This document shows, piece after piece, positions 1-6,246 of a stretch of DNA of 7,883 nt. Source of the DNA: an uncultured Caulobacterales bacterium (GTDB lineage Bacteria; Pseudomonadota; Alphaproteobacteria; Caulobacterales; Maricaulaceae); assembly GCA_937981945.1 (NCBI GenBank), contig CALJNJ010000189.1:1-7883 (forward strand), read 5' to 3'. Under the pieces are notes generated by a model. The model saw only the letters and a list, made by a program, of their open reading frames with translations, was not told the origin of the DNA and did not search any database. The position numbers and the translations under genes are program-made. Positions within the stretch are counted from its first letter, which is position 1. Every line of letters begins with the position of its first letter.

Positions 1-23
1 TGTCATAAAATGTCCTGTCAAAA

Positions 24-902
24 GTGGAATCTATGTCGTCAAATGACCCTATAAGCCCGAATCCGGCAGCGCAATCCCAATTTTCACCCGGCCTGTATAT
101 TGTCGCCACGCCTATTGGAAATTTGCGAGACGTGACCTTACGGGCCTTGGATGTGCTGCGCGCCGCCGATTTAATTTTGGCGGAAGACACGCGGCAGAGC
201 CGAAAACTGCTGGATGCTTATAACATCAACACACCTTTGACAGCCTATCATGACCATAATGTGGCAAAAATGCTGGATGGCGTAATGAAAAAATTGGACG
301 AGGGCGCGGTCATTGCCCAGATCAGTGACGCCGGTACGCCGCTCGTTTCCGATCCCGGATTTAAATTGGTCCGCGAAGCCGTCACGCGCGGACATTCCGT
401 TTACCCGGTTCCGGGCGCTTCGGCGCCTATGGCTGCCTTGGTCGCCGCCGGGCTGCCGTCCGATCGGTTTTTGTTTGAGGGCTTTCTGCCGTCCAAATCA
501 TCCGGCCGCCGCAAAATTTTGACCGAACTGTCCGGTCTCAGATCGACGCTCATATTTTTTGAAAGCGGCAATCGTTTGGTTGATATGCTGTCAGATGCGC
601 TGGACGTCTTGGGTGAGCGTCCGGCCGTTATCGCCAGAGAGCTCACGAAGAAATATGAGGAAATCAGGCGGGGTCAATTGAGCGAGCTGATAGAGAGCGC
701 GAGCGCCACGCCCGCAAAAGGTGAAATCGTTGTTTTAATCGGAGCGCCTGCCGAGGCCGCGAAATGGGACGAAGCCGCGATTGACGCCGCGCTGAAAGAG
801 CGCCTTTCCGAGCTCGGGGCCAAACGGGCCAGCGCCGAGATCGCCGAACTGGCTAATTGGGCCAAGCGGGATGTTTACCAAAGAGCGCTCAAACTAAAAT
901 GA
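24..902 (+). CDS. rsmI: RsmI, 16S rRNA (cytidine-1402-2'-O)-methyltransferase
   Basis: Cytoplasmic SAM-dependent enzyme of the tetrapyrrole-methylase fold. The family 2'-O-methylates C1402 in the decoding centre of 16S rRNA. Seen in the sequence: ATPIGNL at residues 28-34, AEDTR at 53-57, SDAGTPLVSDPG at 101-112, PVPGASA at 128-134, GLPSDRFLFEGFLP at 143-156, RELTKKYEE at 205-213 and GEIVVLI at 233-239. A small C-terminal helical domain (about 250-290, ending KRDVYQRALKLK) is the usual RsmI tail. The length of 292 aa is normal. The start is uncertain: GTG at 24, or ATG at 33 preceded by GGAA only 3 nt upstream; the first 20 residues are unconserved linker, so either fits. Its stop overlaps the yraN start by 4 bp, indicating an operon. 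Only 23 bp of upstream DNA are present. CATAAA at 4-9 could be a -10 element, but the -35 would lie outside the window. Confidence 0.96.
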   Translation: MESMSSNDPISPNPAAQSQFSPGLYIVATPIGNLRDVTLRALDVLRAADLILAEDTRQSRKLLDAYNINTPLTAYHDHNVAKMLDGVMKKLDEGAVIAQISDAGTPLVSDPGFKLVREAVTRGHSVYPVPGASAPMAALVAAGLPSDRFLFEGFLPSKSSGRRKILTELSGLRSTLIFFESGNRLVDMLSDALDVLGERPAVIARELTKKYEEIRRGQLSELIESASATPAKGEIVVLIGAPAEAAKWDEAAIDAALKERLSELGAKRASAEIAELANWAKRDVYQRALKLK

Positions 903-1252
903 GTAAGACAGAGCGGCAAAAGCGCGAAAAGCTGGGGCGCCGCGCAGAATTTTTGGCCGGCCTCTATTTGCGGGCTAAAGGTTACCGCATATTGGAGACC
1001 CGGTTTAAAACCAAAGCCGGGGAAATTGATCTAATTGCCCGAAAGAAAAACTTGATTGTTATGGTCGAGGTTAAGGCGCGCCGTGATCTTGACGCCGCGC
1101 GGGAATCCATAAGCTATAAGTCTCAAAAGCGTATTGAACGCGCTGCCAATCTATATTTGGAGACATCCCCGGAATTTCAAAATTTCGACCTGCGCTATGA
1201 CGCCGTTTTTTTGATCGGACGCCGTCTCATCCATGAACCGGCGTTCTGGTAA
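899..1252 (+). CDS. yraN: YraN/UPF0102 family protein, endonuclease-like fold
   Basis: A small (117 aa) UPF0102 protein. The family has the restriction-endonuclease/Holliday-resolvase-like fold, but its cellular role is unproven. Seen: a basic N-terminus, GRRAEFLAGLYLRAKGYRIL (13-32), the PD-(D/E)xK-type core GEIDLI (41-46) followed by VEVKAR (56-61), and the C-terminal LRYDAVFLI (98-106). D44, E57 and K59 are the likely metal-site/catalytic residues by family analogy. I chose ATG 899, which overlaps the rsmI stop as ATGA (899-902) and implies translational coupling. The frame stays open upstream to a TTG at 857, but that would add 14 residues lying wholly inside rsmI and unlike the family N-terminus. 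There is no strong Shine-Dalgarno, as expected for a coupled gene. rsmI-yraN is a recurrent alphaproteobacterial pair, often followed by gshB; that gene is not present here. Confidence 0.93.
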   Translation: MSKTERQKREKLGRRAEFLAGLYLRAKGYRILETRFKTKAGEIDLIARKKNLIVMVEVKARRDLDAARESISYKSQKRIERAANLYLETSPEFQNFDLRYDAVFLIGRRLIHEPAFW

Positions 1253-1275
1253 CGTAGTTGTGACGGCCTCTTGAA

Positions 1276-1304
1276 TTGCGCTTTGGATTTTGCCCGGATA
1301 ATAA
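1276..1304 (+). promoter_or_regulatory. Weak candidate promoter for the DUF1223 gene
   Basis: In the 58-bp gap after yraN, TTGCGC (1276-1281) lies 17 bp from TAATAA (1299-1304). An alternative -10, GATAAT, is at 1297-1302. Either would place the transcription start within a few bases of the ATG at 1311. Consensus matching is moderate (about 4/6 and 3-5/6), so this is a suggestion only. Read-through from rsmI-yraN is the alternative, because no terminator is visible in the gap. Confidence 0.25.
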
Positions 1305-1310
1305 AAGCTC

Positions 1311-1979
1311 ATGAAAACTTTTTATAAAACTGCCCTCTCAACCGGTATTTTGCTTGCTGGCGCACCCGCCGCTTTCGCCGGCGAATCTCCCCAAACTGTT
1401 GTTGAGTTATTTACATCTCAAGGCTGCTCCTCCTGCCCGCCGGCCAATGCCTTTATCAGTGATTTGTCCGAAGATGATGACAAGCTCGTTCTCTCTTACG
1501 GGGTCACCTATTGGGACTTTTTGGGCTGGAAAGACACATTTGGAGATCCGGAATTTACGGCCCGGCAAAAACTCTACGGCGAAAGCTTAGGGATCGGTTA
1601 TGTCTACACGCCCCAAATCGTTGTGAACGGGGCAAAGCATGCGGCGCGTTATAAACGCAAAGATGTCGACGGGGCTCTTTTGGCGCCCGTCAAAGATGTT
1701 TCCGTTGACCTGATGGAAGCCGACGGACATTTGCGGATTGAAACGGACGCGGACCGCGCCGTTATTGTGACCTTTATGCCGGGAACCCAATCCATAGACG
1801 TGGAGCGCGGGGAAAATCGCGGGCGGACGTTACGTCTTTCAAACGTGGTCACTAATGTGCAGCCGGTCACACCCGGCGCGACTGAAATTCCGGTGAAAGA
1901 TGATTTGGCCTATGCCGCTCTTGTCCATGATCCGGAGACATTTGAACTTGTGGGCGTGTCGGTTCTGACTCCCAAATAA
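1311..1979 (+). CDS. Secreted DUF1223 thioredoxin-fold protein
   Basis: A 222-aa exported protein of the DUF1223 family, which is predicted to be thioredoxin-like and has no established substrate. Seen: a classical signal peptide (residues 1-23, positive start MKTFYK, hydrophobic core, AFA cleavage site before G24). VVELFTSQGCSSCPPAN (30-46) follows, with a C39-x-x-C42 pair in the position of a thioredoxin active site. YWDFLGWKDTFGDPEFTARQ (67-86) is the second family signature. VYTPQIVVNG (98-107) contains the cis-Pro-like TPQ segment. The C-terminal half is a beta-rich region of unknown role. The start is fixed by the signal peptide. No good Shine-Dalgarno precedes it: the nearest purine run, GGA, is about 13 nt upstream. 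It follows yraN by 58 bp on the same strand, and its TAA lies in the A-tract of a convergent terminator. A periplasmic oxidoreductase role is inference. Confidence 0.9.
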   Translation: MKTFYKTALSTGILLAGAPAAFAGESPQTVVELFTSQGCSSCPPANAFISDLSEDDDKLVLSYGVTYWDFLGWKDTFGDPEFTARQKLYGESLGIGYVYTPQIVVNGAKHAARYKRKDVDGALLAPVKDVSVDLMEADGHLRIETDADRAVIVTFMPGTQSIDVERGENRGRTLRLSNVVTNVQPVTPGATEIPVKDDLAYAALVHDPETFELVGVSVLTPK

Positions 1980-2022
1980 AAAGAAACCCCGTCCGAACGG
2001 GGCGCGTGTCGGACGAGGTTTC
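1977..2022 (-). terminator. Rho-independent terminator, minus strand
   Basis: Read on the minus strand, GAAACCTCGTCCGA (2022-2009) pairs with TCGGACGGGGTTTC (1996-1983): 14 positions with one mismatch, immediately followed by TTTTT (1982-1978). A competing shorter hairpin, CCCCGT-TCGG-ACGGGG (2002-1987), is followed by TTTCTTTTT. Both are textbook intrinsic-terminator layouts. It would end transcripts from the araC-propeller unit or from a small RNA starting near 2163. On the plus strand the hairpin lies just after the DUF1223 stop but lacks a U-tract, so plus-strand termination would be weak. Confidence 0.8.
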
Positions 2023-2070
2023 AAAATGTTGAATTCCCTGGTTTCAACACTAAAGCAGCGCTTGATGCGT

Positions 2071-2102
2071 ATCCCCGCAAAAGGAACGGACGCTGCGGGG
2101 AT
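2071..2102. repeat. Perfect 9-bp inverted repeat (hairpin)
   Basis: ATCCCCGCA (2071-2079) and TGCGGGGAT (2094-2102) are exact reverse complements separated by 14 nt. There is no T-run directly after it on either strand, so it is unlikely to be an intrinsic terminator by itself. It is a stable RNA stem or a protein-binding dyad. Confidence 0.6.
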
Positions 2103-2169
2103 TGATGTAAAACATTTCTTTGTTTTTGGAATGGCAGAATGCGCCTAATATTTGATATTTCGCGCCATA

Positions 2170-2199
2170 TTTATATGAATACACAAACAAATTTGACAA
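2170..2199 (-). promoter_or_regulatory. Candidate sigma70-type promoter on the minus strand
   Basis: On the minus strand, TTGTCA (2199-2194, 5/6 to TTGACA) is followed after 18 bp by TATAAA (2175-2170, 5/6 to TATAAT), predicting a start near 2163. It is downstream of the propeller gene and points away from it, so it cannot serve an annotated protein gene. The -35 sits in an 11-bp odd palindrome, ATTTGACAAAT (2191-2201), a possible operator half. The region is AT-rich, so a chance match is possible. Confidence 0.4.
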
Positions 2200-2224
2200 A
2201 TCAGGCCACATAAGGGGAAATAAT

Positions 2225-4330
2225 CTACTTTACGATGAAATTATAGAGTCTGGCAGGACCTCCGGTGCCGGCCAGGGGCGAGCGAACTTCAACATCGAGT
2301 CCGTAATTTCCGGGCGGAAGGGATGTATAGGTAATTTCAGACGGGGATTTATAGTCCGACCAATGGTCATCAAACCCGTCCAAGCGGTAACGCATCAAAC
2401 AATCATCTAAATACCATGAGGTCGCAATTTCTGCGGTCAGGCGCCAATGTCCCGTCGGAACCATTGGAATGTCAGCGCTTTCATCCGGGGTCGTCCCGAA
2501 CCAGTTTATCTCTGACAACACGGCTGTCGGCGTATCTGTTTTTCGGGATAAATCATTCAGGTCAACAACCCGCAGTCCCGATCCCAAGCCGCAATAGAGT
2601 TTATGATTATTTATCACCTCAACGGAGCGGCTGGTCGTAAATTCCCACGGGATATCTTCAAAGCTGCCGGATATTCGGTTTCGGGTTTCACCGCTATGGT
2701 CATCATAAATATTGAGCCCGTCAGAACTGCCGGCCACTAAATTTCCGCCTTCAAACCATTTGATTGTCCACGCCGCAATGGGCGGGCCCGGTTCGATGAG
2801 GACTTTGCAATTACCGTTATCATTGCGTTTGGTAATCAAATTGTCGTGGGCGATATATAGGTTCTGCGCCTTATCATGGGTCACCGCATAGACATTGCTG
2901 TTGTCAGACATTGTGTCGATGGCAATGCTGCAGGCCTTTTTTCCGTCATAACGAAACAGACCGCGGCCCAATGTTGCAATCCACAATTCTCCTCTTGGGC
3001 CAATATGCAGAGAGTACACATAGCCAAGACCGCTCCCATTATCGTCCAAAATTTCTTCGGCGCCTTTCGGACCAATGCGGGCTAATCCGCGAATGGACCC
3101 GACAAAAAGAGCTCCTTGGTGAAAGACCAGCGCCCGGCACGGAGCGGCAATAACGCGGCTGTCTTTGTGCCGGTAGGGTATGGTCACGGACGGATTAATG
3201 GAACAATAGAGCCCTTGCTGAGTGGCGAGCCAGACTTTGCCGAAATCATCGGTCAAAACATCCCAAATGGCCAATGAGGTCAAAATCGTATCTCGCTGCG
3301 GCAGGGATAATCCTTTGGACCCGCCAATAATGACATCGCCGCCCGTTTTTCGGATCGACAAGACAGGACCCACATTGGGGTCGGCGCTGCCGTCAAATGT
3401 ATTGCGCATTGAACTGATCCGAAGAAGAGCTTGTCCGGAAGTTGAAATCCAAACATTTGCAAATCGGTCCAGCATGATGTGATTGACGCTGAGATTTTCC
3501 CGTACAATTTCAGGGTCAGAGAACTTTTGATGGCTATACCGAACCTTGCTCAGACTATTTCCGTGTCCGACCCATATCCGTCCGGAATTATAATCCATGG
3601 CGGACACGCTTTTCTCTGCGCTAATGGAATCAATGAGTTTCCCGGCGTTTGACATAGAGGCTATACCGCCCGATCCGCCGATCAAAACATGATCATCATC
3701 CAGAGCGGCTAAGCTTGTCGGCGCACCAATTTTAGCCTTCTTATACTCCGTGTCAAAAATTTCCCCGTCCGTATTTATACGGGCAAGTCCCGCCCGCGCG
3801 CCGACAACCCAATGACAATCCGGTCCCGAACTGATGACGCGATGTATGGTCTCTCTTGCCAGTAAGGCATTGGCGATAGGCTTGGCATTTTCACCGGGTT
3901 TTGCGATATAAAGGCCTCGGGCCGTCCCGATCAGACCTGCGTTTTCCTCGCCGCCGATTGTGTTGACGGTCCCGATATTTTCAGACCTGATGATTTTCAG
4001 ATCCGGTCCTTGAATATCAAGAATTTCATACCCCACATCCGAGCCTATCCATAAGGTTCCGTCCGGATGAACAAACACGGTGCGAAGGCCGTGAGAGCTC
4101 AGCCCCTGTCGCCGTCCGAAGATACGAATTCTGACACCGTCATAACAAGCCAGACCGGCCGGTGTTGCGCTCCAAACCCGGCCGTCCGGTGAACACAGAG
4201 ATTGGTGGATTTGAAGGGAGTTGAGACCTCTGCGATGGTCAAACCGTTCGATCGGAAGCCGATAAGAGGATTTATAAGGCCGTTTTTCCAAACCTCGTTC
4301 GGGCGGCGGATGTATGTGCAAATCACTCAT
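2225..4330 (-). CDS. Double beta-propeller (Reg_prop) sensor-like protein with C-terminal Y_Y_Y domain
   Basis: A 701-aa protein built of repeated blades of the two-component-regulator propeller type, recognised by recurring motifs such as DGRVWSATPAGL, DGTLWIGSDVG, FGKVWLATQQGL and RGELWIATLGRGL. I count about 14 blades: seven at residues 35-305 and seven at 318-595, suggesting two seven-bladed propellers. A Y_Y_Y domain follows at about 640-701 (MRYRLDGFDDHW, then TYTSLPPGNYGLDVEV). In known proteins this block is the sensor of hybrid histidine kinases, followed by a membrane helix and a kinase. Here the protein stops right after Y_Y_Y, and I see no signal peptide, membrane segment, kinase or HTH, so it should be a soluble cytoplasmic protein. 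Its ATG (4330) overlaps the end of the upstream AraC-family gene by 8 bp, so the two are probably coupled and functionally linked. Ligand unknown. Scaffold or adaptor functions are also possible. Confidence 0.88.
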   Translation of the reverse strand: MSDLHIHPPPERGLEKRPYKSSYRLPIERFDHRRGLNSLQIHQSLCSPDGRVWSATPAGLACYDGVRIRIFGRRQGLSSHGLRTVFVHPDGTLWIGSDVGYEILDIQGPDLKIIRSENIGTVNTIGGEENAGLIGTARGLYIAKPGENAKPIANALLARETIHRVISSGPDCHWVVGARAGLARINTDGEIFDTEYKKAKIGAPTSLAALDDDHVLIGGSGGIASMSNAGKLIDSISAEKSVSAMDYNSGRIWVGHGNSLSKVRYSHQKFSDPEIVRENLSVNHIMLDRFANVWISTSGQALLRISSMRNTFDGSADPNVGPVLSIRKTGGDVIIGGSKGLSLPQRDTILTSLAIWDVLTDDFGKVWLATQQGLYCSINPSVTIPYRHKDSRVIAAPCRALVFHQGALFVGSIRGLARIGPKGAEEILDDNGSGLGYVYSLHIGPRGELWIATLGRGLFRYDGKKACSIAIDTMSDNSNVYAVTHDKAQNLYIAHDNLITKRNDNGNCKVLIEPGPPIAAWTIKWFEGGNLVAGSSDGLNIYDDHSGETRNRISGSFEDIPWEFTTSRSVEVINNHKLYCGLGSGLRVVDLNDLSRKTDTPTAVLSEINWFGTTPDESADIPMVPTGHWRLTAEIATSWYLDDCLMRYRLDGFDDHWSDYKSPSEITYTSLPPGNYGLDVEVRSPLAGTGGPARLYNFIVK

Positions 4331-5303
4331 GGCCGGATTGTTTCCAGCGCTTGAGAGCCCGGCTGAAACTGGCCTGATCTTTATATCCTAATTTCTCGGC
4401 AATATCAGCGCGGGAAAGATCCGTATTGGCCAGTAAATTTTCAGCCCGTTCTTTTGTTATCTGTTCGAGGATTTCGCGAAATGATGTTCCGGTGGTTTCC
4501 AAACGGCGATTAAGCGTGCGCGGAGACAAACCCAAAGCTCTCGATATTTCGGATAGTGTCGGGCGATGATTGGTAATGGTTTTAATTTGATCGCTGACTT
4601 TGTTTCTGAAGCTTCGGTCTTTGGTCTCCGTCAACGTCAAAATTTCAGACAAAGCCTTGTTATAGTCAGCAGATTGTGATCCGGACATGGGCTTTGCGCA
4701 GATAGAAACGGGAACGGCTAAACCGCTTCGGTTTTGATCTTTGAGAACCGTAAAGGGCTGTACGCCCATAGGCACCGATTTTTCTTGGAGTATTTTGATC
4801 TTCTTGCCGGCTCTTCCCAGAGATTTTCCAAAAATATCCAAGACCAAGGCCAGGCAGAAATTCTTTAGGGTTTGCAGTCCTGCATCCTGCCCCGGGTCCG
4901 CCGCTGAAATGACGTCGACGGACAGAAGAGTCACGTCATCTTCCGTAAAAGTTTCAAGGCAAAGGGCCGGGCTCCATAAAGGCGCAAAGCGAACCAACAC
5001 ATCCATGGCTTCGCCGATTGAGTGGGCATTGCGCGCTGCTTTTGCAACCGGATCCATGGCGTAATAACGGGCGGAGAATTTGTGACGACCGACCCAATTA
5101 TTCCCAAGAATGTTCGTCAAATTTCCAAAGATAACGGCCTGATCATAAAGACCGATCCGGGCATTGCTCCGGGTAAGTTTTCGCCGTTCTGTATTAATTG
5201 TTCCGGCCAGGATTCGCTGCGGGTCATCTTTGGCGTAGGCATCCAAAAGAGATGTTATCAAAACAGCGCTTGATGTCGCGGAATTTAAACTGCGCGAATC
5301 CAT
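4323..5303 (-). CDS. AraC-family transcriptional regulator
   Basis: A 326-aa DNA-binding regulator. The C-terminal AraC/XylS domain (about 225-322) has two helix-turn-helices: TLSEISRALGLSPRTLNRRL (249-268) and the second around RADIAEKLGYKDQASFSRAL (298-317), with the family's GYKDQASFSRALKRW pattern. The N-terminal part (about 15-205) resembles the arabinose-binding-type domain PF12625 found in OruR-like regulators, with VGRHKFSARY and SIGEAMDVLVRFAPL segments; its effector is unknown. No receiver domain is visible, so it is not a response regulator. ATG 5303 is preceded on the minus strand by GGGGGAAAGG, giving a good ribosome-binding site 8-10 nt upstream. The stop (TGA, 4325-4323) lies inside the start of the propeller gene, so the two form a transcription unit. 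The gap of 73 bp from ubiG has a possible promoter and no terminator. The target is likely its own operon or nearby genes (inference). Confidence 0.9.
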   Translation of the reverse strand: MDSRSLNSATSSAVLITSLLDAYAKDDPQRILAGTINTERRKLTRSNARIGLYDQAVIFGNLTNILGNNWVGRHKFSARYYAMDPVAKAARNAHSIGEAMDVLVRFAPLWSPALCLETFTEDDVTLLSVDVISAADPGQDAGLQTLKNFCLALVLDIFGKSLGRAGKKIKILQEKSVPMGVQPFTVLKDQNRSGLAVPVSICAKPMSGSQSADYNKALSEILTLTETKDRSFRNKVSDQIKTITNHRPTLSEISRALGLSPRTLNRRLETTGTSFREILEQITKERAENLLANTDLSRADIAEKLGYKDQASFSRALKRWKQSGHE

Positions 5304-5336
5304 AAACAGGCCTTTCCCCCGCGCGCACTTTACGGA

Positions 5337-5365
5337 ATATCAAGTCAGGCGCAATAACAAGGCAA
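5337..5365 (-). promoter_or_regulatory. Candidate promoter of the araC-propeller unit
   Basis: On the minus strand, TTGCCT (5365-5360) and TGATAT (5342-5337) are separated by 17 bp, and the 5' leader would be about 27 nt before the ATG at 5303. Each hexamer matches the consensus at about 4/6. Read-through from ubiG remains possible because no terminator separates the genes. Confidence 0.35.
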
Positions 5366-5376
5366 AGGGTTTTACA

Positions 5377-6144
5377 TCAGCCGCGGCGCGCGACCGTAAC
5401 ATAATTAATGGCCAGATCGTTGGAGAACCGCCAGCGCTGCGTCAACGGGTTAAGGCTCATACCAATCGGATCGTCAGGGGACAGGCCGGCATCGTTAAGC
5501 CAAAGCCGCAGCTCATCGGGCTTGATAAATTTGTCGTAGTGATGCGTGCCTTTGGGAAGCCACCGCATAATGTATTCTGCGCCGACAATCGCTAAGGTGA
5601 AAGCTTTCATGGTTCGGTTTATGGTGGAGCAAATCATCAACCCGCCTTCGCGGACCATTGCGCCGCAATCTTTGACAAAATCCGGCGGATTGGCGACATG
5701 TTCGATAACTTCCATATTCAGGACAGCATCAGCCGGCGGTTCGCCGCTGGCCACTAATTGCTCAATGGTTCCGTGGCGATAATCGATGTCCAACCCCATC
5801 TGCCGCGCATGAGTTTTGGCGGTTTTGAGGTTCTTTTCCAGCGCATCAACGCCAATCACATTTGCGCCCAGCCGCGTCAAAGGCTCGCAGAGCAGCCCGC
5901 CGCCGCAGCCAATGTCCAAAAGGCGAAGACCTTTGAGGGGCAAGTCAGCATTGGGATCGCGATGAAAGTGTTCGCAAAGAGTTTCCTTGATAAAGCCGAT
6001 ACGAAACCCATTCATCACGTGAAGCGGCTTAAACTTGCCGGAAGGATTCCACCAATCAGCGGCCATACGGGCAAAACTTTCCATTTCCTTCGGATCAACG
6101 GAAACCGATGAAATATGTTCGGGGGCAGTTTCTGAATAGGCCAT
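5377..6144 (-). CDS. ubiG: UbiG, ubiquinone biosynthesis O-methyltransferase
   Basis: The family is a SAM-dependent, class I methyltransferase performing both O-methylation steps of ubiquinone synthesis (2-polyprenyl-6-hydroxyphenol and 3-demethylubiquinol), peripherally at the inner membrane. Seen in 255 aa: an N-terminal family block FARMAADWWNPSGKFKPLH (24-42), SAM motif I LLDIGCGGG (75-83), the acidic end of strand 2 NVIGVD (95-100), NMEVIEHVANP (143-153), and the UbiG-specific LPKGTHHYDKFIKPDEL (196-212), which belongs to the membrane-interaction region. I chose ATG 6144: it gives the normal length, and GGAG sits 8 nt upstream. The frame is open for another 120 codons, but these run antisense into lysC and are not UbiG-like. 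It is divergent from lysC with a 102-bp spacer, a common alphaproteobacterial arrangement. The araC gene follows 73 bp downstream without an intervening terminator. Confidence 0.96.
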   Translation of the reverse strand: MAYSETAPEHISSVSVDPKEMESFARMAADWWNPSGKFKPLHVMNGFRIGFIKETLCEHFHRDPNADLPLKGLRLLDIGCGGGLLCEPLTRLGANVIGVDALEKNLKTAKTHARQMGLDIDYRHGTIEQLVASGEPPADAVLNMEVIEHVANPPDFVKDCGAMVREGGLMICSTINRTMKAFTLAIVGAEYIMRWLPKGTHHYDKFIKPDELRLWLNDAGLSPDDPIGMSLNPLTQRWRFSNDLAINYVTVARRG

Positions 6145-6169
6145 AGCAGAGGCTCCGATCTGTCTTTGA

Positions 6170-6197
6170 AATATAGGGATAAGATATTGTTTGTAAA
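6170..6197 (-). promoter_or_regulatory. Predicted ubiG promoter
   Basis: On the minus strand, TTTACA (6197-6192, 5/6 to consensus) and TATATT (6175-6170, 5/6) are 16 bp apart. Transcription would start near 6163, giving a leader of about 19 nt that includes GGAG just before ATG 6144. This is the best-looking promoter in the window. The lysC promoter must lie in the same 102-bp spacer, but I find no convincing plus-strand pair. Confidence 0.55.
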
Positions 6198-6246
6198 AGG
6201 GCCGGGACCCGCGTAAAAGCGCCGCGTTTTGTTTAGAGGTATTTAA

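Larger units (their letters stand above)
1977..2163 (-). ncRNA. Candidate small RNA or structured 3' UTR
   Basis: Between the propeller gene stop (2225) and the DUF1223 stop (1979) lies 245 bp with no convincing gene. Reading leftward on the minus strand from a predicted start near 2163, the RNA would contain four dyads. These are AATAT/ATATT (2147-2151 with 2155-2159), a perfect 9-bp stem ATCCCCGCA/TGCGGGGAT (2071-2079 with 2094-2102), a 7-bp stem TGTTGAA/TTCAACA (2027-2033 with 2043-2049), and the terminator hairpin ending in TTTTT at 1978. A promoter-like pair lies just upstream (2170-2199). The expected length is about 187 nt. A 21-codon ORF (ATG TTT TAC at 2119-2111) lies inside without a good ribosome-binding site. 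I recognise no known RNA family. The alternative is simply a long structured 3' UTR of the propeller mRNA. Confidence 0.35.

Noticed and set aside
857..898. TTG start giving a longer YraN
   Set aside because: The added residues lie wholly within rsmI and do not resemble the family. ATG 899 overlapping the rsmI stop is the natural coupled start.
1839..2024. Minus-strand 61-codon ORF across the terminator and the DUF1223 3' end
   Set aside because: It begins inside the terminator hairpin, is antisense to a real gene and has no recognisable motif.
2193..2198. Perfect TTGACA on the plus strand
   Set aside because: There is no -10-like hexamer at 16-18 bp, and it would point antisense into the propeller gene. 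It is the complement side of the palindrome at the minus-strand -35.
2102..5379. Shared 11-mer TGATGTAAAAC at 2102-2112 (+) and 5379-5369 (-), flanking the araC-propeller unit as inverted copies
   Set aside because: 11-bp matches are expected by chance many times in a window of this size on both strands, and one copy includes the ubiG stop codon.
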